This document shows, piece after piece, positions 24,733 through 34,557 of a stretch of DNA of 57,533 nucleotides. Origin of the DNA: Sphingobium sp. C100 (GTDB taxonomy: Bacteria; Pseudomonadota; Alphaproteobacteria; Sphingomonadales; Sphingomonadaceae); assembly GCF_000508185.1 (NCBI RefSeq), contig NZ_AYOY01000138.1:1-57533 (forward strand). Reading direction: 5' to 3'. The notes below the pieces were generated by a model, which was given only the letters and a program-made list of their open reading frames with translations, had not been told where the DNA came from and ran no database searches. Numbering within the stretch: position 1 is the first letter of the stretch; the number at the start of each line of letters is the position of its first letter. The translations under genes were made by a program, and so were the position numbers.

Positions 24733-26040
24733 ATGACCATGAACGACAACCTGACCCCGAAAGCCATTGTCGCTGCGCTCGATGCCCATATCATCGGCCA
24801 GCAGGACGCCAAGCGCGCGGTCGCCGTCGCGCTGCGCAATCGCTGGCGTCGGCAGCATCTGTCCGCCGATCTGCGCGATGAGGTGACGCCCAAGAATATC
24901 CTGATGATCGGCCCGACGGGCTGCGGCAAGACCGAGATCAGCCGTCGCCTTGCACGGCTTGCCGACGCCCCGTTCGTCAAGGTGGAGGCAACGAAGTTTA
25001 CCGAAGTGGGCTATGTCGGTCGCGACGTCGAGCAGATCGTGCGCGACCTGGTGGAAGAAGCGGTGCGGCTGGAGAAGGACCGTCGCCGCGAGGCCGTGCG
25101 CGAAGCGGCCTCCGAAGCCGCGATGAGCCGCCTGCTCGACGCCCTGACCGGCAAGGAAGCGAGCGAGGCCACCCGCCTCTCCTTCCGCCAGAAAATCGAA
25201 AATGACCAGATGAACGATGTCGAGGTCGAGGTGGAGGTTGCCGACAGCCCCTCCATGCCGATGGAGATACCCGGCATGGGTGGCCAGGTCGGCATGATCA
25301 ACCTGTCCGACATGATGTCCAAGGCGTTTGGCCAGCAACAGAAGAAGCGCAGAAAGATGCGCGTCGCCGAAGCGTGGGACAAGCTGGTCGAGGAAGAACA
25401 GGACAAGCGTCTGGATCAGGACGATGTCGCCCGCGTCGCCATCGCCAGCGCGGAACAGAATGGCATCGTGTTCCTGGACGAGATCGACAAGATCGCGGTC
25501 AGCGACGTGCGCGGTGGATCGGTGAGCCGCGAAGGCGTGCAGCGCGATCTGCTGCCGTTGATCGAGGGCACCACGGTCTCGACCAAATATGGCCCGCTCA
25601 AGACGGACCATATCCTCTTCATTGCATCAGGCGCCTTCCATGTGGCCAAGCCCAGCGACCTGCTGCCCGAACTCCAGGGCCGCTTGCCGATCCGCGTCGA
25701 ACTCAAGGCGCTGACGGAGGAGGATTTCGTCGCGATCCTGTCCGACACCAAGGCCAGCCTGGTCACGCAATATAAGGCGCTGCTGGCGACCGAGCAGGTA
25801 ACGATCGACCTGACGGCGGACGGGATCGCCACGGTCGCGCGCATCGCCGCCGAGGTGAACAGCCAGGTCGAAAATATCGGCGCGCGGCGGTTGCAGACGG
25901 TGATGGAGAAGCTGCTCGACGACGTCAGCTTCCATGCGGAGGACCGCCAGGGTGAAACCTTGGTGATCGACGCCGCCTATGTGGAGAGCCAGTTGGGCGA
26001 AGTGTCGCGGGATACCGATCTCAGCCGGTACGTCCTGTAA
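24733..26040 (+). CDS. hslU: HslU (ClpY) unfoldase ATPase
   Basis: The 435-residue AAA+ unfoldase that recognises, unfolds and threads substrates into HslV. Walker A GPTGCGKT is at 60-67, the pore loop GYVGRD at 93-98 and Walker B FLDEID at 247-252; the I-domain lies between them. The C-terminal tail DTDLSRYVL is the conserved peptide that activates HslV. It is co-transcribed with hslV and followed by a palindromic repeat. Confidence 0.97.
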   Translation: MTMNDNLTPKAIVAALDAHIIGQQDAKRAVAVALRNRWRRQHLSADLRDEVTPKNILMIGPTGCGKTEISRRLARLADAPFVKVEATKFTEVGYVGRDVEQIVRDLVEEAVRLEKDRRREAVREAASEAAMSRLLDALTGKEASEATRLSFRQKIENDQMNDVEVEVEVADSPSMPMEIPGMGGQVGMINLSDMMSKAFGQQQKKRRKMRVAEAWDKLVEEEQDKRLDQDDVARVAIASAEQNGIVFLDEIDKIAVSDVRGGSVSREGVQRDLLPLIEGTTVSTKYGPLKTDHILFIASGAFHVAKPSDLLPELQGRLPIRVELKALTEEDFVAILSDTKASLVTQYKALLATEQVTIDLTADGIATVARIAAEVNSQVENIGARRLQTVMEKLLDDVSFHAEDRQGETLVIDAAYVESQLGEVSRDTDLSRYVL

Positions 26041-26050
26041 CCCATCGTGC

Positions 26051-26114
26051 CATTGCGAGCGTAGCAGAGCAATCAAGCGCCGCGGCAATGGATTGCTTTG
26101 CTATAATCGCAATG
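26051..26114. repeat. Palindromic intergenic repeat (ATTGCGAGCG type)
   Basis: Two 24-base arms (26051-26074 and 26091-26114) form an imperfect inverted repeat with about 19 of 24 positions paired around a 16-base GC-rich loop. The CATTGCGAGCGTAGC...GCAATC core resembles a palindromic repeat seen between genes in many bacteria. It lies between the convergent hslU and proS genes and may end both transcripts. Confidence 0.75.
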
Positions 26115-26137
26115 GCGAATGTGGTTGGAAGTGCGTT

Positions 26138-27724
26138 TTAGTAGCTGCGTCCCACCAGCACCCGTTCCACCGCTTTATCGCCGGTAAACACGCACACGCC
26201 GTCCGCCGCAGCCGCGTCCAGCGGCACGTTGCGCAGAGTGAGTTTCTCGCTTTTGAGCCACTGCACCACTTCGTCCAGCGCGGCACCGGTTGGCTTGGCC
26301 CATTGCACTTCGGCCCAGCCGGGCTTGGCGCTGGCGTCGAAATAAGCTTTTAGCGCATCCAGCGAGCTGATCGATCTGTCGATATTGCCGTCGAGCCGCG
26401 CCTTGGCGTCAGCGAACAGCGACCGCTGAATATCATCCAGCATCGCGGCGGCGCTCGCGACGAAATCGCCCTTTGCAACGATCTGGCTGTCGAGCTTGCC
26501 ATCTTCGCGATAGAGCCGGTCGCGGCGGATGACCGAGACATTGCGCCCGGCGACATCGCGGCCACCGACCTCGATCACGATCGGCGCGCCCTTCTTGACC
26601 CAGCCCCAGCGCTTGGTCGCTGCCTTGGCCGGGCGCTTGTCGAGCAGTGCGCGCACCGGCTCGCGAAACGCATCCAGCCCGTTCAACTGCGCCACCAGAT
26701 CGGCGCAATAATCCACGATCGCCGCATCCTCGTCACTATCTCGCAGCATCGGCACGACCACGACCTGATAAGGGGCGACGCGCGGCGGCACGCGCAGGCC
26801 GTCATCGTCGCCATGCACCATGATGAGGCCGCCGATCATGCGGGTCGATACGCCCCAGCTGGTGGTCTGCGCCAGCTCCTGGCTACCTTCCGCATTCTGG
26901 AACTTGATATTCTGCGCCTGGCTGAAGGTCGTGCCCAGGAAATGCGAGGTGCCAGCCTGGAGCGCCTTCCCGTCCTGCATCATCGCTTCGATCGAATAGG
27001 TCGCAACCGCGCCGGGGAAGCGCTCATTTTCCGGCTTCTCGCCGGCGACGACGGGCAGGCCGACGCAATCTTCGGCAAAGGCTCGATAGACTTCGAGCAT
27101 CTTGAGCGTCTCTTCCATCGCCTCCTCGACGGTGGCGTGGGCGGTATGGCCTTCCTGCCAGAGAAATTCGGCGGTGCGCAGGAACATGCGCGTGCGCATT
27201 TCCCAGCGCACGACATTGGCCCATTGGTTGATGAGCACGGGCAGATCGCGCCAGCTCTGCACCCATCGGGAAAAGGCCGCGCCGATCACGGTTTCGGACG
27301 TGGGGCGCACCACCAGCGGCTCTTCCAGCTTCGCGTCGGGATCGGGCACCAGCTTGCCGTCCTGCTGAATCAGTCGGTGATGGGTGACGACCGCCATTTC
27401 CTTGGCAAAACCATCGACATGCTCGGCTTCCTTCTCGAAGTAGGACAGCGGGATGAACAGCGGGAAATAGCAATTTTCATGGCCGGTCGCCTTGATCTGC
27501 GCGTCCAGCAGCTTCTGCATCCGTTCCCAGATGCCATAGCCCCAGGGACGGATGACCATGCAGCCGCGCACGCCGCTTTCCTCCGCCATGTCGGCTTCCG
27601 AAATGACAGCCTGATACCAGGCGGCGAAATCCTGTTCGCGGGTAACCGAAAGGGCGTGCTTCACGTGGGGTCGAGCCTTGGCTAAATCTGGAAAGAATGG
27701 CGCGCCATAAGCCAGACGCGCCAT
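26138..27724 (-). CDS. proS: Prolyl-tRNA synthetase, eukaryote/archaeon-like form
   Basis: A 528-residue class II aminoacyl-tRNA synthetase charging tRNA-Pro. Motif 2 (NVVRWEMRTRMFLRTAEF, with FLWQEGHTAHAT following) and motif 3 (GGLIMVHGDDDGLRVPP) are clear. It lacks the large editing insertion of the E. coli enzyme and carries the C-terminal extension ending GRSY, as in the archaeal/eukaryotic type. The ATG at 27724 is chosen because MARLAYGAPFFPDLAKARP looks like a true N-terminus; the frame upstream runs through the preceding gene. It ends the phaR-small gene-proS run. Confidence 0.92.
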   Translation of the reverse strand: MARLAYGAPFFPDLAKARPHVKHALSVTREQDFAAWYQAVISEADMAEESGVRGCMVIRPWGYGIWERMQKLLDAQIKATGHENCYFPLFIPLSYFEKEAEHVDGFAKEMAVVTHHRLIQQDGKLVPDPDAKLEEPLVVRPTSETVIGAAFSRWVQSWRDLPVLINQWANVVRWEMRTRMFLRTAEFLWQEGHTAHATVEEAMEETLKMLEVYRAFAEDCVGLPVVAGEKPENERFPGAVATYSIEAMMQDGKALQAGTSHFLGTTFSQAQNIKFQNAEGSQELAQTTSWGVSTRMIGGLIMVHGDDDGLRVPPRVAPYQVVVVPMLRDSDEDAAIVDYCADLVAQLNGLDAFREPVRALLDKRPAKAATKRWGWVKKGAPIVIEVGGRDVAGRNVSVIRRDRLYREDGKLDSQIVAKGDFVASAAAMLDDIQRSLFADAKARLDGNIDRSISSLDALKAYFDASAKPGWAEVQWAKPTGAALDEVVQWLKSEKLTLRNVPLDAAAADGVCVFTGDKAVERVLVGRSY

Positions 27725-27761
27725 GCCTGTCGACCCCTCAACGGCAGAACAATGGCGTCCT

Positions 27762-28103
27762 CTAAGGCGCCACGCCCATCCGGTCCAGCCACGCGCGGGC
27801 CTGCTTGGGCTCCCCGACCGCATCGGCGGCCGGTCGCCCCCGTGCGCCCAGAAACGCCTGATGCAGATCGAAGCCGTCCATCGCCAGTTGATCGCGGAGT
27901 CGATCGATGTCGCCTGCCAACTCCTCAAGCCGGTCGAGCACCGGCTGGGCATTGGCGCGCGACCAGCGATCGTCCTTGTGCCCGAACAGCCCCCACACGC
28001 CGCCTGCGGTCACGCGCAACGCCGCGATCAGCGCGTCACGATATTCCGCCCCCAGTTCCTCGCGGCGCATGTCGACACGTTCAAGCCGGTCAGCCTTGGC
28101 CAT
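27762..28103 (-). CDS. Conserved hypothetical protein between phaR and proS
   Basis: A 113-residue soluble protein I do not recognise. It is mostly helical, with a basic N-terminus (MAKADRLERVDMRREELG), a WGLFGHKDDRW segment and a likely coiled-coil stretch at about 50-75 (LDRLEELAGDIDRLRDQLAM). It starts 5 bases after the phaR stop and ends 37 bases before proS, so it is probably co-transcribed with both. Codon use matches its neighbours. No function is proposed. Confidence 0.7.
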   Translation of the reverse strand: MAKADRLERVDMRREELGAEYRDALIAALRVTAGGVWGLFGHKDDRWSRANAQPVLDRLEELAGDIDRLRDQLAMDGFDLHQAFLGARGRPAADAVGEPKQARAWLDRMGVAP

Positions 28104-28108
28104 CGAGT

Positions 28109-28705
28109 TCAGCTCAGCTTGTCGATCTTCGCATTGAGCGCTGCGAGCTGGGCCTTCAAATCGGCGATTTCGTCGTCCTTCGCGCCTTCGGATGTGGGCG
28201 TCGCAGTTCCGGGCATGGTGCCGGGCATACCGGGCATCCCCGGCATACCAGGGACATTGGTGCCAAAGGCGCTGGCTGCTGCCTCGAACATCTGCATGTT
28301 GCGCTTGGCGATTTCGGCCAGGGGGCCACCGCCAAAGGCGCCCTTCATCGCTTCCTGGAATTGCTGCTGATTCTTGCGGAAGGCGTCCATCGACGCTTCG
28401 AGATATTGCGGCACCATCGACTGCATCGAATCGCCATACATGGCGATGAGCTGGCGCAGGAAGTTGACCGGCAGCATGTTTTTGCCGCGCTGCTCCTCTT
28501 CCATGATGATCTGTGTCAGGACATTATGGGTGATGTCCTCGCCCGACTTGGCATCGACCACGACGAACTCCCGCCCTTCACGCGTCATTTGCGAGAGCAG
28601 ATCCAACGTGATGTAACTGGACGTTTCCGTGTTATAGAGCCGCCTGTTGGCGTACTTCTTGATGACGACTGGTTCCGAACTGTTGGTGGCCTTAGATTTG
28701 GACAT
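28109..28705 (-). CDS. phaR: Polyhydroxyalkanoate synthesis repressor PhaR
   Basis: A 198-residue regulator. The N-terminal PHB/PHA accumulation domain is clear (VIKKYANRRLYNTETSSYITL, then REGREFVVVDAKSGEDITHNVL), followed by a granule-binding-type helical region and a Gly/Met/Pro-rich linker with PGMPGMPGMPG, ending in a short leucine coil. PhaR represses phasin and its own gene, and is released by binding PHA granules. The ATG at 28705 overlaps, base for base, the start region of the divergent PhaC-like gene. Confidence 0.93.
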   Translation of the reverse strand: MSKSKATNSSEPVVIKKYANRRLYNTETSSYITLDLLSQMTREGREFVVVDAKSGEDITHNVLTQIIMEEEQRGKNMLPVNFLRQLIAMYGDSMQSMVPQYLEASMDAFRKNQQQFQEAMKGAFGGGPLAEIAKRNMQMFEAAASAFGTNVPGMPGMPGMPGTMPGTATPTSEGAKDDEIADLKAQLAALNAKIDKLS

Positions 28706-29792
28706 GGATTCCTCTCCCACACCTGCATCCGCCGCAGTAGCACAAGCCGATGCCGCACCGCAACATGGCCCACGGCCTTTACCCCTTTTTCTCAATATTT
28801 TATGGCGCGAAACGGAAAGCGACCCTGAACTGCGCCGCCGCGCCTTCCAGGGTTTGCGCAAATATCAGGCGGCGAAACGCCCTTCGATGCCACCTTCCGG
28901 CCACTGCGTCGCGACGGCCGGACCTGCGCGATTGATGCAGCATGGCGCAGAAAACGGCCGGTTTCCTGTCGTTTTCATACCCTCTTTGATCAATCCGCCG
29001 CAAGTGCTGGACCTTTCCGAGCGCCGGTCTTTGCTGCGCCACATGGCCGCAGCAGGACATGACGCCTATCTGGTGGACTGGGGCGCGCCGGCGTCAGGGG
29101 ATGCAATGCTGGGGCTGGACGGGCATGTGACGGAGCGGCTGCTGCCTTTGCTCGCCGCGCTGCCTCGGCCACCGATCCTGGTGGGCTATTGCCTGGGGGG
29201 CAGCCTGGCGCTGGGCGCGGCTGCGGTGCGGTCCGTGCCGGCGGTGGCGACCATTGCCGCGCCATGGCGGTTCGACAGCTTTGCGGCGGCGGACTTGGAC
29301 CTGATCGGCAACCTCTGGCGCGGCGCCAAACCGATGTGCGAGCGGATCGGCTATGTGCCGATGGAGGTGTTGCAATCCGGCTTCTGGGCGATGGACCCGG
29401 CGCGCACCATTCGCAAATATGCCGCTTTCGCCGATGCGGAGCCCGGTTCGGACGCCGAGCGTGCATTCCTTTCGGTAGAAGATTGGGCGAATGGCGGCGC
29501 ACCGCTGACCTTCGCCGCAGGGCGCGATCTATTCGAGCATTTCTATGCCGCTAACCTCAGCGGCCGGGGCCGGTGGATGGTTGCGGATCGCGTCGTCGAT
29601 CCGGCGGCGCTCGACTGCCCGAGCCTGTCGATCGTGTCGATCAACGACCACATCGTGCCGGCTGTGGCCGGCCCGCGCCTGCACGAAGAACGCAGCCTGC
29701 ATCTGGGCCATGTCGGCATGGTCGTGGGCGGCCGCGCGCGCGAAATGCTTTGGGAACCGCTGTCCCTCTGGCTTTCCAGTCAGGGCGGTTGA
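28704..29792 (+). CDS. PhaC-like polyhydroxyalkanoate synthase / alpha-beta hydrolase
   Basis: A 362-residue alpha/beta-fold protein of the PHA synthase family. GYCLGG (151-156) places a Cys (153) at the nucleophile position, as in PhaC enzymes and unlike lipases; YLVDWGAP (122-129) is also PhaC-like. SINDHIVP and HLGHVGMV supply the Asp and His. Length suits class III PhaC, which needs PhaE, but no phaE is present. The only good ATG (28704) overlaps the phaR start codon on the other strand. The enzyme probably acts with the thiolase encoded just downstream. Confidence 0.85.
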   Translation: MDSSPTPASAAVAQADAAPQHGPRPLPLFLNILWRETESDPELRRRAFQGLRKYQAAKRPSMPPSGHCVATAGPARLMQHGAENGRFPVVFIPSLINPPQVLDLSERRSLLRHMAAAGHDAYLVDWGAPASGDAMLGLDGHVTERLLPLLAALPRPPILVGYCLGGSLALGAAAVRSVPAVATIAAPWRFDSFAAADLDLIGNLWRGAKPMCERIGYVPMEVLQSGFWAMDPARTIRKYAAFADAEPGSDAERAFLSVEDWANGGAPLTFAAGRDLFEHFYAANLSGRGRWMVADRVVDPAALDCPSLSIVSINDHIVPAVAGPRLHEERSLHLGHVGMVVGGRAREMLWEPLSLWLSSQGG

Positions 29793-29840
29793 TGCTATGT
29801 GCGCCTGCGAAAAACGTCACCATCAATGAGGATCAAGGCA

Positions 29841-31013
29841 TTGTCAGACATCGTCATCACCGCCGCAAAGCGCACGCCCGTCGGCAGCTTCCTGGGGGCG
29901 TTCGCCGCCACTCCGGCGCATGAACTGGGACGTCAGGCGATCCTCGCCGCCCTCGCGCAGGCAAACGTCGCGCCCGAAGAAGTGGATGAGGTGATCCTGG
30001 GCCAGGTGCTTACCGCCGCTCAGGGGCAGAACCCCGCGCGGCAGGCGGCGGTCAATGCCGGCATTCCGGTGGAGCGCACCGCAATCGGCCTCAACCAGCT
30101 ATGCGGTTCGGGACTGCGCGCCGTGGCGCTCGCCGCGCAGGCGATCCGCGCGGGCGACGCGAACATCATGCTGGCGGGCGGTCAGGAAAGCATGTCGATG
30201 GCGCCCCATGCGCAGATGCTGCGCGCCGGCGCCAAGATGGGACCGGTGACGTTGGTGGACACGATGATCCATGACGGCCTGACCGACGCCTTCAACAATT
30301 ATCACATGGGCATGACCGCAGAGAATCTGGCGGAAAAATATCAGATCAGTCGTGAGGCGCAGGACGCCTTCGCCGTCGCCAGCCAGAACAAGGCCGAAGC
30401 GGCACGCGCCGCTGGCCGGTTTGCCGACGAGATACTGCCGGTGACGGTGAAGGGCCGCAAGGGCGACACGATCGTCGATCAGGATGAATATATCCGCGCC
30501 GGCGCGACGATCGAAGCGATGCAGAATCTGCGTCCCGCCTTCAAGAAGGACGGCACGGTCACGGCCGGCAACGCCAGCGGCATCAACGACGGCGCGGCCG
30601 CACTGGTGCTGATGACCGCCGACAACGCGGCCAAGCGCGGCGCCAATGTGCTCGGCCGCATCGCGGGCTTCGCCACCTGCGGCGTCGATCCCTCCATCAT
30701 GGGCATCGGCCCGGCACCGGCGAGCCGCAAGGCGCTGGAAAAGGCCGGCTGGTCGGTGGCCGACCTCGACCTGATCGAAGCCAATGAGGCGTTCGCCGCG
30801 CAGGCGCTGTCGGTCGGGCAGGAACTGGGCTGGAACCCCGAAAAGGTGAACGTCAACGGCGGCGCGATCGCCATCGGCCATCCGATCGGCGCATCGGGCG
30901 CGCGTGTGCTGACCACGTTGCTCTATGAGATGGCAAAGCGCGACGCGAAAAAGGGTCTTGCGACCCTGTGCATCGGCGGCGGCATGGGCGTTGCCATGTG
31001 CATCGAGCGCTGA
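29841..31013 (+). CDS. phaA: Acetyl-CoA acetyltransferase (thiolase)
   Basis: A 390-residue biosynthetic-type thiolase condensing two acetyl-CoA to acetoacetyl-CoA, the first step of PHB synthesis. The acyl-accepting Cys88 is in [18 protein letters not shown] holds the active-site His near 347, and CIGGGMG the second Cys near 377. I prefer the TTG start at 29841: it has a GAGGA site 8 bases upstream and gives the family-typical [15 protein letters not shown]. An ATG at 29826 adds five residues. It could also act in degradation (AtoB role). Confidence 0.93.
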   Translation: MSDIVITAAKRTPVGSFLGAFAATPAHELGRQAILAALAQANVAPEEVDEVILGQVLTAAQGQNPARQAAVNAGIPVERTAIGLNQLCGSGLRAVALAAQAIRAGDANIMLAGGQESMSMAPHAQMLRAGAKMGPVTLVDTMIHDGLTDAFNNYHMGMTAENLAEKYQISREAQDAFAVASQNKAEAARAAGRFADEILPVTVKGRKGDTIVDQDEYIRAGATIEAMQNLRPAFKKDGTVTAGNASGINDGAAALVLMTADNAAKRGANVLGRIAGFATCGVDPSIMGIGPAPASRKALEKAGWSVADLDLIEANEAFAAQALSVGQELGWNPEKVNVNGGAIAIGHPIGASGARVLTTLLYEMAKRDAKKGLATLCIGGGMGVAMCIER

Positions 31014-31035
31014 AGCAGGGCTAAAGGCAAAAAGG

Positions 31036-31069
31036 GGCGCCGGTCGAATGATCGGCGTCTCATTTTCTT
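31036..31069. terminator. Bidirectional terminator between phaA and alr
   Basis: Ten-base arms (31036-31045 and 31050-31059) with a GAAT loop pair with two G-T wobbles. A T-rich run (31060-31069) follows on the plus strand, and on the minus strand the stem is followed by CCTTTTTG. It can therefore end both the convergent thiolase and alanine racemase transcripts. Confidence 0.75.
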
Positions 31070-32174
31070 ATCCGTCCCAAATTCGGTCGTACCGGGCGCC
31101 CAGACCCGTCAGCAGTTCATATTGCGACAGGCCGGATGCGGCAGACGCTGCCGGCAGATCATAGGCGATATCGAGCCACTCGCCCTCGACAAGCCATGGC
31201 GCGGTCCCAACATCGACCGCCAGCAGATCCATCGACACGCGGCCAAGCACAGGCAGCCGAACGTCCCCGCGCAGCGCGACACCCTTGCCCGAAAATCCGC
31301 GCAGATACCCATCGGCATAGCCGATGTTCAGTACTGCGACCTCCATGTCGTGGCTGGCGGTGAAAGTGGCATTATAGCCGATCGTATCCCCCGCCATGAC
31401 GCGACGGCGCTGCAATATCTGCACCTGCGGGTGAACGACTTGCCGAATATGCGGCGCGGCGACGGGGGAAGGAACACCGCCATAGAGCGCCAGCCCCGGC
31501 CGCGTCAGATCGAACCCATAGTCCGTGCCGAGACAAATGCCGGCGCTGTTGGCGAGGCTGTAGCGGGTCGCCTTCACTTGCCGCGCGACATCACGGAAGC
31601 GCGCCAACTGCGTGGGGTTGAGAGAGGTGTCCTCGTCAGCCGAGGCGAGGTGGCTGAGCAAGGTGATGATGGACAATCCCTCGCTTGCCGCCGTCAGGCC
31701 ACCGCGCCAGTCGAGCCCCAGCCGGTTCATGCCGGTGTCGACCATCAGGTCGCATGGGCCACCGCCCGCCGCCCGCCATCGCGCCGCCTGCGCCGGCGTG
31801 CTCAGCACCGGCCGCGCGCGGGAGGCGAGCGCCTGCGCCATATCCTCGTCCCTTACGCCATGGAGGACGGACAGGCTGACGCCATCGTCCAGCAATGGCT
31901 CCACCGCCCTCGCTTCGCCCCAATTGGATACGAAAAAGTCCCGGCATCCAGCACGAACCAGCCGCGCCATCACTTCGACCGCGCCCAGACCATAGCCATC
32001 AGCCTTGATCGCGGCGCCGCAGGCCGCACCGCCGCTCATCCCCGCGAGCCAGCGCCAGTTGGACAAGAGCGCATCGCCATTCAGGCGCAGGCGTAACGGA
32101 GCGATATAGCCGTGCATGTGCGTGCCGATAGCGCCCCCAGCCGCAAGCGTCGAGGGGGCGTGGGTCAGATGCAT
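31068..32174 (-). CDS. alr: Alanine racemase
   Basis: A 368-residue PLP enzyme interconverting L- and D-alanine for peptidoglycan. The PLP-binding Lys57 lies in AAIKADGYGLG, a variant of the usual VKANAYGLG, and the second catalytic base Tyr267 in GDTIGYNATF. MVDTGMNRLG and RPGLALYGG are also conserved. The start at 32174 is the first ATG; one at 32117 (MHGYIAPLRLRL) would remove a non-conserved 19-residue leader and is a real alternative. It lies 28 bases after the pccA stop. Confidence 0.93.
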   Translation of the reverse strand: MHLTHAPSTLAAGGAIGTHMHGYIAPLRLRLNGDALLSNWRWLAGMSGGAACGAAIKADGYGLGAVEVMARLVRAGCRDFFVSNWGEARAVEPLLDDGVSLSVLHGVRDEDMAQALASRARPVLSTPAQAARWRAAGGGPCDLMVDTGMNRLGLDWRGGLTAASEGLSIITLLSHLASADEDTSLNPTQLARFRDVARQVKATRYSLANSAGICLGTDYGFDLTRPGLALYGGVPSPVAAPHIRQVVHPQVQILQRRRVMAGDTIGYNATFTASHDMEVAVLNIGYADGYLRGFSGKGVALRGDVRLPVLGRVSMDLLAVDVGTAPWLVEGEWLDIAYDLPAASAASGLSQYELLTGLGARYDRIWDG

Positions 32175-32202
32175 GACGCCATCAAACCATGGCCGAGGCG
32201 CG

Positions 32203-34203
32203 TTACGCGAGTTCCAGGATCACGGCATCCACAGGCAGGCTTTCACCTTGCGCCGCCGAGACGCTCTTGACCGTGCCGGCCTTTCCGGCGCGCAGGATAT
32301 TTTCCATCTTCATCGCTTCGATCACCGCAAGTGGCTGGCCGATCTCGACCTTGTCGCCTTCCTTGACATTGAGCGCGACCAGCAGGCCCGGCATCGGACA
32401 GATGAGGAATTTCGACAAATCCGGCGGAATCTTCTCGATCATGTGCGCGGCATAGGGCGCCGCATGGGCAGGCAGAATGCGCAGGCGGTGGCTGGCGCCA
32501 TGGGCAGTCAGCAGGAAGCCAGAGCGGACCGGGGCGATCTTGACCGCCAACAGATCATCGCCGAACTCAGCCTCGATCAGGCGATCGCCCGGCGTATATT
32601 CCAGCGCCATGTCGATCGCTTCGTCATCGACGCGCACATCGTCGCCATCGATCTCCACCTCGTGCAGGACATCGCCGATCTTTACTTGCCATCCCGTCGG
32701 GGGCGACAGGCGCTTGCCCAGTTGCCCGTCGATGCGACGGGCGCGATCGGCCTGCGCCATCGCCGCGAAGGCGCCGATGGCGGCGAGCCGCTGGAGCAGT
32801 CCCGCGGATGCGGGCGCACCCTGAAACCCGTCGGGATATTCCTCGGCGATGAAGCCGGTCGTGATATTGCCAGACCGGAAGCGATCATGCTGCATCAGCG
32901 CGGACAGGAAATCGATATTATGGCCCGGCCCCTCGATCTCGAAACGGTCGAGCGCCTCGATCTGCTTGTCGATCGCCTCCAGCCGCGTGGGCGCCCAGGT
33001 GATGAGCTTGGCGATCATCGGGTCGTAGAACATAGAGACCTCGCCACCCTCCTGCACGCCGTCATCGACGCGGATCAGCGCGCCGCTGCCATCGACCCCG
33101 GTTTCGGGCGGATTGTAGCGGATCAGGCGGCCGGTCGACGGCAGGAAGCCGCGATAGGGGTCTTCGGCATAGACGCGGTTTTCGATCGACCAGCCGTTGA
33201 TCTTCACATCATCCTGGGTGAAGCCCAGCGCTTCGCCATTCGCGACGCGGATCATCTGCTCGACCAGATCGACGCCAGTGATTTCCTCGGTGACGGGATG
33301 CTCGACCTGGAGCCGGGTGTTCATTTCGAGGAAGTAGAAGCCGTCGCCGGTCTTGTCCTCGCCGCTCACGATCAGTTCGACCGTGCCCGCGCTGAAATAA
33401 CCGACCGCACGGGCCAGCGCGACGCACTGCTCGCCCATCTTCTTGCGCATCTCCGGCGACACGAAGGGCGACGGCGCTTCCTCGACCACCTTCTGGTGTC
33501 GGCGCTGGATCGAGCATTCGCGTTCGTTCAGATAGACGATATTGCCATGCTGGTCGCCCAATATCTGGATTTCGATATGGCGCGGGCTTTCGATGAACTT
33601 CTCGATGAAGACGCGGTCATCGCCGAAGCTGTTGAGCCCCTCGCGCTTGGTCGCTTCAAAGCCCTCGCGGACATCCTGCTCGGAATAGGCAAGGCGCATC
33701 CCCTTACCGCCGCCGCCGGCCGACGCCTTCATCATCACCGGATAGCCAATCTCGTTGGAGATGCGGACCGCATGTTCGGTATCGTCGATCACCCCGACAA
33801 AGCCCGGCACAACATTGACGCCCGCCGCCAGCGCCAGCTTCTTGGACTCGATCTTGTCGCCCATGGCGGCAATCGCGTTGGCCGGGGGGCCGACGAAGAT
33901 GATCCCCTCGGCGTCCAGCGCGTTACGAAAACTCTCCCGCTCCGACAGGAAGCCATAGCCCGGATGCACCGCATCGGCGCCGGTTTGCTTGCACGCTTCG
34001 ATGATCTTGTCGGCGATCAGATAGGACTGGGCGGCGGGCGGTGGACCGATATGCACGGCTTCATCCGCCATCAGCACATGCGGCGCGCGCGCATCGGCAT
34101 CGGAATAGACCGCCACGGTCTTGATGCCCATCTTCTTGGCGGTGCGCATGACCCGGCACGCAATTTCGCCACGGTTCGCGATCAGGATCTTGGTGATTGC
34201 CAC
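32203..34203 (-). CDS. pccA: Propionyl-CoA carboxylase alpha (biotin) subunit
   Basis: A 666-residue biotin-dependent carboxylase subunit. The biotin carboxylase domain (ILIANRGEIACRVMRTAKK at the N-terminus, ATP-grasp KASAGGGGKGMR, EMNTRLQVEHPVTE) is followed by a linker/BT domain and a C-terminal biotinyl domain with EAMKMEN, Lys632 carrying biotin. Neighbouring pccB, epimerase and mutase make propionyl-CoA the likely substrate, although acetyl- or methylcrotonyl-CoA carboxylases look similar. Confidence 0.93.
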   Translation of the reverse strand: MAITKILIANRGEIACRVMRTAKKMGIKTVAVYSDADARAPHVLMADEAVHIGPPPAAQSYLIADKIIEACKQTGADAVHPGYGFLSERESFRNALDAEGIIFVGPPANAIAAMGDKIESKKLALAAGVNVVPGFVGVIDDTEHAVRISNEIGYPVMMKASAGGGGKGMRLAYSEQDVREGFEATKREGLNSFGDDRVFIEKFIESPRHIEIQILGDQHGNIVYLNERECSIQRRHQKVVEEAPSPFVSPEMRKKMGEQCVALARAVGYFSAGTVELIVSGEDKTGDGFYFLEMNTRLQVEHPVTEEITGVDLVEQMIRVANGEALGFTQDDVKINGWSIENRVYAEDPYRGFLPSTGRLIRYNPPETGVDGSGALIRVDDGVQEGGEVSMFYDPMIAKLITWAPTRLEAIDKQIEALDRFEIEGPGHNIDFLSALMQHDRFRSGNITTGFIAEEYPDGFQGAPASAGLLQRLAAIGAFAAMAQADRARRIDGQLGKRLSPPTGWQVKIGDVLHEVEIDGDDVRVDDEAIDMALEYTPGDRLIEAEFGDDLLAVKIAPVRSGFLLTAHGASHRLRILPAHAAPYAAHMIEKIPPDLSKFLICPMPGLLVALNVKEGDKVEIGQPLAVIEAMKMENILRAGKAGTVKSVSAAQGESLPVDAVILELA

Positions 34204-34424
34204 TTATTGCTCCAGCGTCGGATAAGAAAAACTGAGCCAGCGTAACCGGCCATTGAAAGAATTGCGGCAATCACCAAGGCGATCAGCAGGGAATCACCGG
34301 CCGCCACTGGAAACACGCCAGCTAATGGCATCATCAGCACCCAAAGGAGGGGACCGGCCAGCATTCCCCAAAGGATCGCGAGCAGACTTCTACCAATCAA
34401 AGCCGAGTTCGATTGAGCCTTCAT
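34182..34424 (-). CDS. Small inner-membrane protein in the propionate module (A)
   Basis: An 80-residue protein with two strong hydrophobic segments (about 11-36 and 43-67), short charged ends and no recognised family. It overlaps the start of pccA by 22 bases, suggesting coupled expression. Codon use matches neighbours. Function unknown; being between pccA and the second small membrane gene could be chance. Confidence 0.65.
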   Translation of the reverse strand: MKAQSNSALIGRSLLAILWGMLAGPLLWVLMMPLAGVFPVAAGDSLLIALVIAAILSMAGYAGSVFLIRRWSNKWQSPRS

Positions 34425-34450
34425 TCAGCAACTCCAATCTCGCACCCAAT

Positions 34451-34538
34451 CGTCATGCCGGACTTGATCCGGCATCCCGCTACTTTCGCGCACAACGGTA
34501 GCGGAGAAGCGGGACCCCGGATCAAGTCCGGGGTGACG
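34451..34538. repeat. Palindromic repeat, GGACTTGATCC type, copy 1
   Basis: An 88-base element with two 31-base arms (34451-34481 and 34508-34538) that are near-perfect inverted copies, each itself containing the palindrome CCGGACTTGATCCGG. It matches the intergenic repeat unit common in sphingomonad-type genomes. A second copy is at 37975-38055. It separates the two small membrane genes and could attenuate or stabilise the long transcript. Confidence 0.85.
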
Positions 34539-34557
34539 AGGTGGGAGGTAGCCGCGA

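Noticed and set aside
27725..27952. 76-residue N-terminal extension of ProS
   Set aside because: Overlaps the preceding small gene and lacks synthetase-like sequence.
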